Shown here: positions 7,864-16,738 of the stretch, in pieces
Layout of the letters: each line of letters opens with the position of its first letter
Numbering within the stretch: the first letter of the stretch is position 1
From: Marinifilaceae bacterium
Lineage (GTDB): Bacteria > Bacteroidota > Bacteroidia > Bacteroidales > Marinifilaceae
Direction of reading: 5' to 3'
Assembly: GCA_025210485.1 (NCBI GenBank)
Contig: JAOARN010000068.1
Span: 1 to 36,119 of the forward strand
DNA: 36,119 nt
The notes under the pieces: generated by a model
Seen by the model: the letters and a program-made list of their open reading frames with translations, nothing else
What the model was told of the DNA's origin: nothing
The model's database searches: none
Made by a program: the position numbers and the translations under genes

Positions 7864-10261
7864 ATTCATATCTTAAGGCATCCACTGGGTTTTTTGTGGC
7901 AGCTTTAAATGCTTGCCAGCTTACTGTAATTAGAGCAATTAATATTATTATCAGACCAGATATAATAAATAAGCCAATACCTATTTCCGTATGAAAGGCA
8001 AAATTATTAAGCCAATTATCTATAAAATAATAAGCACAAGGACAAGCTATTATAAAAGAAAATACTATCCATTTGATTAAGTCTTTATTCAATATTATTA
8101 CAATTTGACTAACAGAAGCACCTAAAGTTTTTCTAATTCCAATCTCCTTTATTCGTTTTTCGGTTGTAAATGAAACTAGGCCAAATAACCCTAGACAGGC
8201 AATTAAAACGGCAAGTATAGAGAATGCAGAAAACATCATCATCGTATTATTCTCTGCTTTATGTAAATTGTGGAAAATGTCATCCATAAATTCGTACTGG
8301 AAGGGACTATCATTTGTTGCCTCTTTCCATATTGATTCTATTTGTTTGATTAGTAAAGTTTTGTTTGTGGCTTTTATTCTAATAGCTAGATTATCTGGTT
8401 CGTAATAATATTTCATATATATAACAATAGCATATGGAAAGTAATCTGATTTCATATCATTTGAATGAAAATTTTCTGTTATACCTATTATCTTATATTT
8501 TCTATCTCCATTAAATAGAATAGTTTTTCCTATAGCCCCTGTATCATAATTTAATCTTTCTGCTGCTGCTTTATTAATAACTACTGCAAAAGAGTCTCTT
8601 GCAAAATTTCGATCAAATGTTCTACCTTTAATTAATTTGGTGTCCATGGTTTCCAAATAATCATAATCAGTTATTAGTTGCCTAATAGAATATCCTTTAT
8701 TATCGGTAGAATTTTCTTTTTTCACTGTAGTACCATTACAAATTACACCAGGAAGGTTACTAGCAAATGAGGATTTTACAACAGAAGATAAATTATTAAT
8801 ATCAGATTTAAAACTTTGTCTATCTTTTAAGGCACTTATATTTCTAATAACCAAAAGATTTTCCTTATTGTATCCTAAGTCTTTATTTTCTATAAAATCT
8901 AGTTGTTTTTTTATCAATAGAGTTGATATGATTAAAAATATTGAAATACTAAATTGAATTACAACAAGTATATTTCTAAATATCTCTGCCTTTTTACCTG
9001 TTTTAAATACCGATTTTAATATAGATACCGCATTTAATGATGATAGATATATCGCTGAATAAAGGCCAGATAAAATACCCGCAACAATTGCAATTGCAAA
9101 GAAGAATAAGATTAATGATATTTCATCGAATAATTTTATGTGGAATACTATGTTAAACTCAGATTCCAAAATAGGAATACTAATTTCTAATAAAATTAAT
9201 GATACTATTAAGGCGATTATACTCACCATTATAGATTCTAAGAAGAATTGGGTCATAAGTTTTATTCTTGTAGAACCAAGGCTTTTCTTTACACCTATCT
9301 CTTTTGATCTACTGGATGCTTTTGCTGTTGTAAGATTCGAAAAATTAATACATGCTATAAGTAGAATAAAAATTGCAATAATAATAAATATTCTTATATA
9401 TACTATATTTCCATTTTTTGATAATTCGGTAAGAGTGTCAGATTTTAAATGTATATCTCTTAAGGGTATTAGATAATATCTGTAATAATTTGGATGACTT
9501 AAATCTAAATTAAAAAACTCACTAAATGCGGGTTTTAAGTATTTAGTAACAAGTATTTGAGCTTTTTGCTCAACATCTTTGACATCTGCATTTTTTTCTA
9601 ATTTTAGATATGTAAAGGCGCTGTCTGGTCCAGCCCATTTATTTGCATCTGCCCATCTATTTCCCTTTAATGAACTTATTATCTCTGCATGAAAGTGAGT
9701 ATTGTAGACTAAGTCCTTGTATATACCGTTAATTCTATAATTTTTATTATTTATTTTTATATTTTTATTTACTGCATTCTGAATCGATCCAAAGTATTTT
9801 TTTGCAGATTTAGCTGAAATTATTACAACATTTTCTTTCGTTAAGGCGTTTTTATCACCTATAATTAATTCAAAATTAAATATTTCGAATAGACTTGAGT
9901 CTGCACTGAAAATTTTTTCTCTATATTTTTTATTCTCTATTTCTATTATATTGTAATCATTGTTTACTATTCTGCAAAAGGACTCTATACCAGGAACTTC
10001 TTTTTGTAATGTTTGAGCTAAGGGGTATTGGTTGGAGCCTAAATTAAGTTCCATTTCAGCTAGTTTTGATGAAACGCCTACTCTATATAGCCTATCGATA
10101 TCTTTATGATAATTGTCGTATCTGCTTTCTTGAATAACATAAAGTGAGATAATCAAACAACAAGAAATACCTAAAACAAGACCTGTTATATTGATAATTG
10201 AAAATAGTTTGTTTCTAATATTATTGCGTAAGGCAATTTTGAGATTATTTATAAATAACAT
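7862..10261 (-). CDS. MacB/FtsX-type ABC transporter permease
   Basis: The 799-residue membrane protein has the duplicated layout common in Bacteroidota: an N-terminal membrane helix (about 20-44), a MacB-type periplasmic core, an FtsX block of three helices in the middle (starting near 290, with SSRSKEIGVKKSLGSTR), a second periplasmic domain and a final FtsX block with the mirrored motif KRIKEIGIRKTLGAS. Such proteins couple ATP hydrolysis in the cytoplasm to movements of periplasmic domains and typically export peptides, lipids or drugs or act in envelope stress. The ATPase gene lies 88 nt upstream on the same strand. No membrane-fusion protein or TolC-like gene is linked, so a MacAB-type tripartite pump cannot be assumed. 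It ends at the shared terminator. Confidence 0.9.
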   Translation of the reverse strand: MLFINNLKIALRNNIRNKLFSIINITGLVLGISCCLIISLYVIQESRYDNYHKDIDRLYRVGVSSKLAEMELNLGSNQYPLAQTLQKEVPGIESFCRIVNNDYNIIEIENKKYREKIFSADSSLFEIFNFELIIGDKNALTKENVVIISAKSAKKYFGSIQNAVNKNIKINNKNYRINGIYKDLVYNTHFHAEIISSLKGNRWADANKWAGPDSAFTYLKLEKNADVKDVEQKAQILVTKYLKPAFSEFFNLDLSHPNYYRYYLIPLRDIHLKSDTLTELSKNGNIVYIRIFIIIAIFILLIACINFSNLTTAKASSRSKEIGVKKSLGSTRIKLMTQFFLESIMVSIIALIVSLILLEISIPILESEFNIVFHIKLFDEISLILFFFAIAIVAGILSGLYSAIYLSSLNAVSILKSVFKTGKKAEIFRNILVVIQFSISIFLIISTLLIKKQLDFIENKDLGYNKENLLVIRNISALKDRQSFKSDINNLSSVVKSSFASNLPGVICNGTTVKKENSTDNKGYSIRQLITDYDYLETMDTKLIKGRTFDRNFARDSFAVVINKAAAERLNYDTGAIGKTILFNGDRKYKIIGITENFHSNDMKSDYFPYAIVIYMKYYYEPDNLAIRIKATNKTLLIKQIESIWKEATNDSPFQYEFMDDIFHNLHKAENNTMMMFSAFSILAVLIACLGLFGLVSFTTEKRIKEIGIRKTLGASVSQIVIILNKDLIKWIVFSFIIACPCAYYFIDNWLNNFAFHTEIGIGLFIISGLIIILIALITVSWQAFKAATKNPVDALRYE

Positions 10262-10349
10262 TCTGTAAATTTTTAAATTTTATGCAAAGTAGTATTTGTT
10301 ATTAATAGATTAAAATTTTAATTCTATAATTATTATTTTAAATAAAAAA

Positions 10350-11018
10350 CTAATTGGAGCTTACAATATGACCATCAAAAAGTCGTAGTATTCGACTTGC
10401 CTGACTAGCTTCAGTTTCGGAATGTGTAACCATAATAATTGTAGCTCCTTCTTCATTTAGCTCTTTTAGTATATTCATCACCTCTGATCCATTTTGAGAG
10501 TCTAAATTTCCTGTTGGTTCATCTGCTAGAATGATTTTTGGATTTGCAACAACTGCTCTAGCAACAGCAACTCTTTGTTGTTGCCCTCCGGATAGTTGCT
10601 GTGGAAAATGATTTGATCTATGCGCTATATTCATTTTATTCATAATATCCTCTATTCTTTGCTTTCTTTCTGACTTGGGTACTTTTGCATATAAGAGTGC
10701 TAGTTCAATATTTTCATAAACACTTAGCTCATCTATTAAATTAAAACTTTGAAATACGAATCCAATATTTGCTTTTCTTATCTTGCTGAGATTTCGTTCT
10801 TTTAAAATCGAAATATCTTCACCCCAAAAATTCATTTCTCCTGAGCTTGGAATATCTAGTAAACCAATGATATTAAGTAATGTTGATTTTCCACATCCCG
10901 ATGGACCCATTATTGCAAGAAATTCTCCCTTTTCTATTTTTATATTAATATTGCTCAATGCACTTGTTTCTACTTCATTTGTTCTGAAAACTTTACTTAT
11001 GTTTTTAATTTCTATCAT
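10350..11018 (-). CDS. ABC transporter ATP-binding protein (MacB/LolD-like)
   Basis: The 222-residue ATPase is complete: Walker A GPSGCGKST (38-46), Q-loop Gln90, signature LSGGQ (142-146), Walker B IILADE (162-167) followed by PTGNLD, and a switch His in VTHSE near 200. The sequence falls in the LolD/MacB/FtsE group that partners FtsX-type permeases, and the permease gene follows on the same strand, so the two almost certainly form one transporter. The upstream spacer contains a sigma-54-type promoter pointing at this gene, so transcription probably depends on the adjacent NtrC-type regulator. The substrate is unknown. Confidence 0.93.
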   Translation of the reverse strand: MIEIKNISKVFRTNEVETSALSNINIKIEKGEFLAIMGPSGCGKSTLLNIIGLLDIPSSGEMNFWGEDISILKERNLSKIRKANIGFVFQSFNLIDELSVYENIELALLYAKVPKSERKQRIEDIMNKMNIAHRSNHFPQQLSGGQQQRVAVARAVVANPKIILADEPTGNLDSQNGSEVMNILKELNEEGATIIMVTHSETEASQASRILRLFDGHIVSSN

Positions 11019-11058
11019 AATATTTGTTTAAATTTTGATTTTTATTTACATAAACATA

Positions 11059-11074
11059 GTCAAGTCTTGTGCCA
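11059..11074 (-). promoter_or_regulatory. Sigma-54 (-24/-12) promoter for the ABC transporter genes
   Basis: Read on the minus strand, TGGCAC (11074-11069), five bases, then TTGAC (11063-11059) matches the sigma-54 consensus TGGCACG-N4-TTGCW with exact spacing; the -24 element is perfect and the -12 element differs at one base (TTGA for TTGC). The predicted start site is about 30 nt before the ATPase ATG at 11018. The gene across the spacer encodes a sigma-54-dependent activator, which makes the call much stronger than sequence alone would. Confidence 0.75.
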
Positions 11075-11127
11075 CAATAGTTAAACGGCAGATTATATGA
11101 AGTATAGCTTTTTATCAATAATAATCT

Positions 11128-11146
11128 GTGTCGGAAATTCCAACAC
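11128..11146. promoter_or_regulatory. Probable enhancer (activator-binding) palindrome
   Basis: GTGTCGGAAATTCCAACAC reads nearly the same on both strands, with 17 of 19 positions symmetric. It lies 54 bp upstream of the -24 element of the sigma-54 promoter and 43 bp before the regulator's ATG. Position and dyad symmetry suit binding by the dimeric Fis-type domain of the adjacent response regulator, which could also regulate its own gene from here. It is rather close to the promoter for a classical enhancer. The function is inferred. Confidence 0.6.
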
Positions 11147-11188
11147 TGTATGTATTAAAATACGGCAATTATACATATATTTGAAATT

Positions 11189-12550
11189 ATGAAAAATTCA
11201 AATATTTTAATTGTCGACGATAATCAAGAATTATTAATTGCCTTAAAGATTATTTTAAAATCCCATGTTAAAAATATTAAATGTATTTCTAGTCCAAATC
11301 AGTTAATTTCAAGCCTACAGGCAAATAATTATGATTTAGTTTTATTGGACATGAATTTTAAAGCAGGATTAAATACTGGCAATGAGGGGATATATTGGTT
11401 AAATGAAATACGAAAACTCGATTCCGATATTGCTGTTGTGCTTATAACAGCCTATGGCGATACACAATTGGCGGTAAAAGCTATTAAAAACGGTGCAAAT
11501 GATTTTATAGAAAAGTCTTGGGATGAATCTATGATTATTTCGACGCTTAAATCTGTATTAAAACTTCGTTCTTCAAAGATTCAAATTAAGGATTTAAAAC
11601 AAAAACAAAAACATTTAACATCCTCATTAGCGAATGATTTTGAACTGCATAATTCCAAAGCTCCTAATATGCAAAACTTATATTCTATAGCTAATAAAAT
11701 AAGTACTACAGATGCTAATGTTCTGATATTAGGTGAAAATGGTACTGGCAAGGAGGTAATGGCTAAGTATATTCATGATAATTCCAATAGAAGAAATCAG
11801 ATATTTGTGAAATTAGATTTGGGAGCAATTAGCTCAAATCTTTTTGAGAGCGAGTTGTTTGGGCATAAAAAAGGATCGTTCACAGATGCAAAGGAAGATA
11901 GGGTAGGTAGATTGGTTATTGCAAGTGGGGGAACTCTTTTTTTAGATGAAATAACTAATATTCCAATGAACTTACAGGTCAAATTATTATCTGCCCTTCA
12001 GAATAGAGAAGTTTATCCTATTGGCTCTACCAAAGCTGTTCCCATTGATATACGTTTGATTTGCGCAACAAATATGGATGTTCCAAAAATGATAGATGAA
12101 AATATGTTCAGAGAAGATTTACTATACAGAATTAATACTATACAGCTAAATATGCCTGCCTTAAGAGACAGACATGAGGATATAATTCAGTTTGCTAATT
12201 TGTTTCTTTCTGAATTTTCTGCTAAATATCAAAAGGAGAATATTGGCTTATCGAATACCGCAATCAGTTTATTGAAAAGCAATGCATGGAAAGGAAATAT
12301 CAGAGAATTAAGACATTGCATCGAAAAGGCGGTAATTTTATCTGATTCTAATATATTGTCTGAATCTGATTTTGATATTAATTCTAATTCAAACAATATA
12401 GATTTTAATAATTTAAACTTATCATATAATGAAAAATTAATTATTAATAAAGCAATAGAAAAATGCTCAGGAAACCTTAGTAAAGCTGCCAAAAAACTTG
12501 GTATAAATCGATCAACCTTATATGATAAAATAAAAAAATATGACTTATAA
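11189..12550 (+). CDS. Sigma-54-dependent response regulator (NtrC family)
   Basis: The 453-residue protein has three domains. The receiver (1-125) has Asp10/Asp11, phospho-acceptor Asp54 in LVLLDMN, Thr87 and Lys109. The AAA+ domain (about 150-390) has Walker A GENGTGKE (182-189), Walker B GGTLFLDE (247-254) and the sigma-54-contacting loop as GSFTDA (229-234), a variant of GAFTGA. The C-terminal Fis-type helix-turn-helix (about 413-453) ends NLSKAAKKLGINRSTLYDKI. Phosphorylation by the kinase encoded next, whose start overlaps this gene's end by 11 nt, should drive ATP-dependent opening of sigma-54 promoters. The best local target is the divergent ABC transporter promoter. A TATATTTG box at 11176-11183 is too close to the ATG to be a normal promoter unless the mRNA is nearly leaderless. 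Confidence 0.95.
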   Translation: MKNSNILIVDDNQELLIALKIILKSHVKNIKCISSPNQLISSLQANNYDLVLLDMNFKAGLNTGNEGIYWLNEIRKLDSDIAVVLITAYGDTQLAVKAIKNGANDFIEKSWDESMIISTLKSVLKLRSSKIQIKDLKQKQKHLTSSLANDFELHNSKAPNMQNLYSIANKISTTDANVLILGENGTGKEVMAKYIHDNSNRRNQIFVKLDLGAISSNLFESELFGHKKGSFTDAKEDRVGRLVIASGGTLFLDEITNIPMNLQVKLLSALQNREVYPIGSTKAVPIDIRLICATNMDVPKMIDENMFREDLLYRINTIQLNMPALRDRHEDIIQFANLFLSEFSAKYQKENIGLSNTAISLLKSNAWKGNIRELRHCIEKAVILSDSNILSESDFDINSNSNNIDFNNLNLSYNEKLIINKAIEKCSGNLSKAAKKLGINRSTLYDKIKKYDL

Positions 12551-13883
12551 TAAATTCACTTTAGGCATAATAATACATATTGTTTTTTTGGCTTTAAGCC
12601 CAGCTATATTTTTCTATCTCTTACGATACGACCATTTAGTACTTAGCCGAATTATTCATGTTTTAATATGGCTTATTCAAATTCTATTACTTTTTAAATA
12701 TCTAAATAGGGTAGATCGTGATTTTTTGAATTTTGCGGAGGCTATTAAGTATAATGATTCAAGTATTTATTTTGGGACTAAAAACAGGTCTAGAAATTCG
12801 AAAAAATTAGTAGAGGCATATAATTATATTATAGAAAAATTTAGCCGCCTGAAAATAGAAAATGAGAAAAACTTTATTTTCTATTCCAAACTTATTGAAT
12901 CTATAAGTATTGGATTGATTGCAATAGATAAAGATGGGAAAGTACTGTTGACAAATAATAGTTTTGAAGAAATATTGAATATTAATCACAAGTTGAACAA
13001 TATAAATCAAATAGAGAATATAAATTATGATTTATTTGTAAATATAAAAGAATTAAGGACTTTGGATTCTACTCTTGTCAAGCTAATTTCTAATAATCAG
13101 CTTAGTCCATTTCTTCTAAAATGTGATAGTATTATATATGATCACAATCTTGTTAAAATTTATTCATTACAAAATGTCAAAACACAAATAGAGCATAATG
13201 AAATGGATGCTTGGCAAAAATTAATTCGAATATTTACACATGAAATTACTAATTCGATTAGTCCTATTTCTTTATTATCATTTTCGCTATACAATAGTAT
13301 AGATAAGTCATATGAATCCTTTGCGACAGATGGGGAACAAGATTTAATAGGGGATATAAGTCTTGGATTACAAACTATAAGTAAAAGGAGTAGGGCTTTA
13401 TTAGATTTTACTGAAAATTACAAAAAGCTGACTAATATTCCACAGCCTAAATTTCAGGAATTAGATTCTGTGGAGTTTATAAGTTCTATTCTTGTCTTAA
13501 TGAATAATGATAAAGATATTTCAGATAATAAGATTAAATCCAAGCTTCAGAAATTTTATTTTAAGGCAGATGAAAGTTTGCTTTCTTTGGTAATAATAAA
13601 TTTGTTGAAAAACTCCTTCCATGCATTAAAAAATAATGACAATGGTATTATAGAAATAGAAATGTATAGAGAGAAATCAAGTAATATTATTCTTGTATCG
13701 GACAATGGTATAGGAATTGAAAAAGACGAGATAGATAATATATTTACACCATTTTATTCTACCAAAAAAAATGGTACTGGTATAGGATTAAGTCTATCGA
13801 GGCAGATTTTACGAATGCATACGGGCAATATTTCGGTTAGTTCTATTCCTAATAAAGGAGCTTGTTTTAAAATAAGTTTTTAG
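12540..13883 (+). CDS. Membrane sensor histidine kinase (NtrY-like partner of the NtrC-type regulator)
   Basis: The 447-residue kinase starts with two membrane helices (about 7-28 and 36-53) separated by a very short loop, so there is no sizeable periplasmic sensor. A PAS-like segment (about 115-210) follows. The phospho-acceptor is His234 in IFTHEITNSISP. The ATPase domain shows the N box with Asn358 (NLLKNSFHAL), G1 box DNGIGI (388-393), an F box (FTPFYSTKK) and G2 box GTGIGL (412-417). The gene overlaps the regulator gene by 11 nt, so the pair is translationally coupled and surely cognate. With little outside the membrane, the stimulus is probably sensed in the membrane or cytoplasm, or through the ABC transporter (inference). 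Confidence 0.93.
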   Translation: MTYNKFTLGIIIHIVFLALSPAIFFYLLRYDHLVLSRIIHVLIWLIQILLLFKYLNRVDRDFLNFAEAIKYNDSSIYFGTKNRSRNSKKLVEAYNYIIEKFSRLKIENEKNFIFYSKLIESISIGLIAIDKDGKVLLTNNSFEEILNINHKLNNINQIENINYDLFVNIKELRTLDSTLVKLISNNQLSPFLLKCDSIIYDHNLVKIYSLQNVKTQIEHNEMDAWQKLIRIFTHEITNSISPISLLSFSLYNSIDKSYESFATDGEQDLIGDISLGLQTISKRSRALLDFTENYKKLTNIPQPKFQELDSVEFISSILVLMNNDKDISDNKIKSKLQKFYFKADESLLSLVIINLLKNSFHALKNNDNGIIEIEMYREKSSNIILVSDNGIGIEKDEIDNIFTPFYSTKKNGTGIGLSLSRQILRMHTGNISVSSIPNKGACFKISF

Positions 13884-13918
13884 CAAGTTTGAGACTTAAA
13901 AAAAGAAAAATTATAATT

Positions 13919-14275
13919 ATGAAAATAGGTATACTTTCCAAAAAGACAGGCTTGTCAAGAGATACAATAAGATATTATGAAAAAATGGGTTTGCTATTGA
14001 ATATTAGCCAAAATAATGAATATAATAATTATAAAGATTATGGAGAGGAGAATATTAAGAGATTGGAATATATTCAATTAATGAAAAAGTTTGGCTTGAA
14101 ATTAAAAGAGTGTAAGTTATTACTTGACAAGATAGAAGCAAACGAATTTGATCAAAACTACCAAAGAGAATTAATCATTAATCGAATTAATGATATTGAT
14201 AATCGAATAAATGAATTAAATTATTTGAAGAAAATACTATTTGAATATATCGACAAAAAATGTGATAAACTCTGA
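13919..14275 (+). CDS. MerR-family transcriptional regulator
   Basis: The ATG at 13919 gives the family N-terminus MKIGILSKKTGLSRDTIRYYE; an in-frame TTG 30 nt upstream would add an unlikely basic tail. The 118-residue product has the winged helix-turn-helix (1-70) and a coiled-coil dimerisation helix (about 78-110). The effector region is short, with only two scattered Cys (in KECKLL and KKCDKL), so a classical metal site is not evident. MerR proteins activate promoters with overlong spacers by twisting DNA. The gene lies 35 nt after the kinase gene on the same strand and may be co-transcribed. The target and ligand are unknown. Confidence 0.88.
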   Translation: MKIGILSKKTGLSRDTIRYYEKMGLLLNISQNNEYNNYKDYGEENIKRLEYIQLMKKFGLKLKECKLLLDKIEANEFDQNYQRELIINRINDIDNRINELNYLKKILFEYIDKKCDKL

Positions 14276-14310
14276 TCGCTAAATATAAAGCCAATAATTA
14301 GTCCTGCTGG

Positions 14311-14390
14311 GGCACGGCAACTTTTATATCAAAAGTCTAGTCTTTTAAATATATGAGATCTTTCGCTCGTGTCTCGCTTCAAGATGACGA
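14311..14390. repeat. 80-bp dispersed repeat, copy A
   Basis: This begins GGCACGGCAACTTTTATATC and ends near CAAGATGACGA, aligning end to end with 14565-14644 without indels. Its terminal parts are partly complementary (GGCACG against CGTGTC, with one G-T pair), so it can fold. Confidence 0.8.
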
Positions 14391-14474
14391 ATAGTAGTAG
14401 CGATAGTAGGAAGAGGGAACGTCCTGTTGAGCTTGCGAAACATCTACTATAATTCAATGAGTCGGTTATATAAA

Positions 14475-14512
14475 TTATGAGATTCTTCATGCTCGTATAT
14501 TTTCTAGATATA
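14475..14512. repeat. Degenerate fragment of the 80-bp repeat
   Basis: TATGAGATTCTTCATGCTCG tracks TATGAGATCTTTCGCTCG, which is shared by copies A and B. The rest is eroded. Confidence 0.4.
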
Positions 14513-14564
14513 TAAATAATTTAAAAGAAAAAACAAGCTATATTTTGCATAGGCTACTTGCATA

Positions 14565-14644
14565 GGCACGAAGCAACTTTTATATCAAAAGCTTAGTCTT
14601 AAATGTATGAGATCTTTCGCTCGTGCCTCGCTTCAAGATGACGA
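14565..14644. repeat. 80-bp dispersed repeat, copy B
   Basis: Best-preserved copy. GGCACGA at 14565-14571 is inverted as TCGTGCC at 14621-14627, and AAGC is echoed by GCTT nearby, so the unit can form an imperfect hairpin. The arrangement resembles small non-autonomous intergenic elements; no mobility gene is linked. Confidence 0.8.
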
Positions 14645-14677
14645 TTTGAGAGGTGAACAAGTCTGGTGTAGCGTCAT

Positions 14678-14757
14678 GCATAGGCACGAAGCAACTTTTA
14701 TATCAAAAGCTGATTCAATTAAAATATATGATATCTTTTGTTCCTTCTTGCTATCAA
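14678..14757. repeat. 80-bp dispersed repeat, copy C (3' half eroded)
   Basis: The first 30 or so bases (CATAGGCACGAAGCAACTTT onward) are identical to copy B and its upstream flank. After the AAAAGCT segment the similarity falls, though ATATGATATCTTTTGTTCC still tracks the repeat. Confidence 0.7.
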
Positions 14758-15200
14758 TAAAGTGTTTTGGTAACGTATTGATATTCATTTGTTTTTGAAT
14801 TTAATTAATAAAAGAATCTATTCATTATTTTAGTTTTAGTTTCTGAATCTGTAAAAAGACGATTGCTTAGTGTATATCAGCTGTAAATTAATGATTTATA
14901 AAGTCATACCGCATTGTGAGATTAAATTTTTTTTACCTCTCAGGGGATGACTTTTGTGTTGGGATTTAGAAATCTACTAATTTAAAAATCTTGTGAATCG
15001 TGTATAATCTTTTAATCCTGTTATATTCTTCTGCTTGTTCCTCGATATCAGAATGATATTTTTTCTGTTTTATCTCAGATACACAAATTTCTGCATTTTA
15101 TAAGTACGTTTAAATAATAGGTGGACTACATAAAATTACACATATAAAAAGGCATAAGAACACAGTCGGATACATGTATTATTGAGAATTAATTTATCTT
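14758..15200. other. Gene-free stretch with faint repeat fragments
   Basis: I see no credible coding region. Short segments near 14915-14955 (GTGAGATT, then CTCAGGGGATGAC) and 15026-15060 (TTCTTCTGCTTGTTCCTCG) look like further eroded copies of the 80-bp family. No promoter or RNA structure is evident. Confidence 0.4.
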
Positions 15201-15288
15201 GCCTGAAAGGCATATACAACAGAGCCCAATGCACATTGCATTGGGCAAAAAAAAGATTTATAAATAAAAAGGCTGTAAGCCTGAAATA
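15201..15288. repeat. Two-hairpin dispersed repeat, copy 2 (complete)
   Basis: The element opens with GCCTGAAAGGC, itself a small dyad, followed by a perfect 10-bp hairpin (GCCCAATGCA at 15224-15233 and TGCATTGGGC at 15237-15246, loop CAT), an A-rich linker, and a second hairpin AGGCT-GTA-AGCCT near 15270-15282. The match to window positions 1-80 is close across the whole length. Confidence 0.8.
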
Positions 15289-15584
15289 AGCATTAATAAA
15301 TAATTTTTTCAATTAAATCAGCTTGCAATTATACTAATTTCATTTTATTTCACCTCCTGATACATTTAAATAAAGCCTAGGTTTAATATTACATAATAAT
15401 ATTAGTTTGTTTTATTTTTTTAAAATTAGCTGTAAATAATTTATTAAAAATACTTTAATAAAACTTATTAAAAAAGCTTTTTATAGGGCTTTTTAGCTGG
15501 TTATTTTGAAGTTTAAGTCATCATATATAATTTAGCATACAGTTAAGAAAACAGAACATAATTATTAATTTTTTTCAAGCAAGT
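15289..15584. other. Leader region upstream of the polysaccharide locus
   Basis: This AT-rich stretch precedes the chain-length gene. AAAAAGC (15471-15477) and GCTTTTT (15488-15494) can pair as a weak terminator-like hairpin, which is of note because the second gene encodes an antiterminator. I could not place a convincing promoter. Confidence 0.35.
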
Positions 15585-16727
15585 ATGCAAAACAATATCA
15601 CTAAAGAAAAAACAGAACTAGTAGAGGAAGAAGAAATAAATATTATTGAACTAATTTTAAAAATTTGGAATAAAAGAAAAGTAATATACATTTCCCTAAT
15701 AATTACTGTGAGTTTAGGTATTCTTACAGCTATTTTCTCTCCAGTGGAATATACTGCTGATTTAAGTTTTATACCAAATATAAATTCATCCAAATCAGGA
15801 CTTGCTTCTAAATATGGAAGTTTGGCATCTATGGCAGGGATTGACTTGTCAAGCTTTGCAGAATCAACTGGCTCTGGAGTACCTCCACAGGTTTATCCGC
15901 AGATTTTGGAATCAGTAACATTTAGAAAATCCTTAATACACAAAAAGCTGTATTTTGAAAAATACAAAAAGAAAATAAGTTTAATCGATTATTATTCAAA
16001 CTATCATAAGCCTAGCGTTTTATCTTATATAAAAAAATACAGTATAGGAATCTTTGGTACTATCTTAAGTGCTATAAAAAGTAAAAAAAGCGAAGAAGAT
16101 GACAAAAAAAATAATTCAGGACATATATTTCTTTCTCAAACTGAATATAAGCTATTAAAGAATTTGAAAGATAAATTTAGCTTGGAAGTTAATTCAAAAC
16201 AAGGGGATATATTGATAAAAACTTTTATGCCCGATCCAATAGCTGCAGCTGAATTAGCGGAGGCTATTCGTATACAATTACAGACTGAAATTACAAAAAT
16301 AAAAATAGAGAAAGCAGAAAATAAACTTGAATATATAAATGATAGGTATACGGAAAAGAAACATGAATTTGAAATAATTCAAAATAAATTATCAAGCTAT
16401 TTAGATAAACATAAACATGTATCTAAAGCTTATAATCAACAAGAAATTAAAAATATAAAATCGGAATATGATCTAATATATAAAATATATTCATCTCTTT
16501 CGAGCCAGCTTGAGGCACAAAAACTACAAGTCAAGGAAGATACACCTGTATTTACAATAATTAAACCAGTGTCAATACCAAAAGAAAAATCTAAACCGCA
16601 AAGATCTACAATAATTATGCTATCTGTTTTTATTGGGCTTGTTTTCGGTATAGGATATATATTAATGCTAATGTTTTGGAATAAAATTAGAGAAGTAATA
16701 GCTGAGAAAAGAGAATTAAATAATTAA
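15585..16727 (+). CDS. Wzz-type polysaccharide chain-length determinant
   Basis: The 380-residue inner-membrane protein has the polysaccharide co-polymerase layout: a short acidic cytoplasmic tail, a first membrane helix (about 34-52), a large periplasmic region with a helical, charged coiled-coil stretch (about 225-320), a Pro-containing segment (VSIPKEKSKPQRS) and a second membrane helix (about 343-366). No tyrosine-kinase domain is attached, so it is the Wzz rather than the Wzc form. It should set polymer length together with the polymerase encoded at 32405. It is the first gene of the locus, and the antiterminator gene follows after 11 nt. Confidence 0.88.
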   Translation: MQNNITKEKTELVEEEEINIIELILKIWNKRKVIYISLIITVSLGILTAIFSPVEYTADLSFIPNINSSKSGLASKYGSLASMAGIDLSSFAESTGSGVPPQVYPQILESVTFRKSLIHKKLYFEKYKKKISLIDYYSNYHKPSVLSYIKKYSIGIFGTILSAIKSKKSEEDDKKNNSGHIFLSQTEYKLLKNLKDKFSLEVNSKQGDILIKTFMPDPIAAAELAEAIRIQLQTEITKIKIEKAENKLEYINDRYTEKKHEFEIIQNKLSSYLDKHKHVSKAYNQQEIKNIKSEYDLIYKIYSSLSSQLEAQKLQVKEDTPVFTIIKPVSIPKEKSKPQRSTIIMLSVFIGLVFGIGYILMLMFWNKIREVIAEKRELNN

Positions 16728-16738
16728 TAAAAACAAGT

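Noticed and set aside
9138..9476. 112-codon plus-strand frame inside the permease gene
   Set aside because: It is antisense to a conserved membrane region of the permease; hydrophobic helices read backwards often stay open.
11176..11183. TATATTTG as a normal promoter for the response regulator gene
   Set aside because: It matches the -7 consensus but ends only 5 nt before the ATG, leaving no leader, and no -33 box is seen.
13889..13918. TTG start extending the MerR protein by ten residues
   Set aside because: The extension is a basic run absent from the family; the ATG at 13919 gives the standard MerR N-terminus.
14607..14798. 63-codon plus-strand reading frame
   Set aside because: It runs through copies B and C of the 80-bp intergenic repeat and has no plausible start context or protein-like composition.
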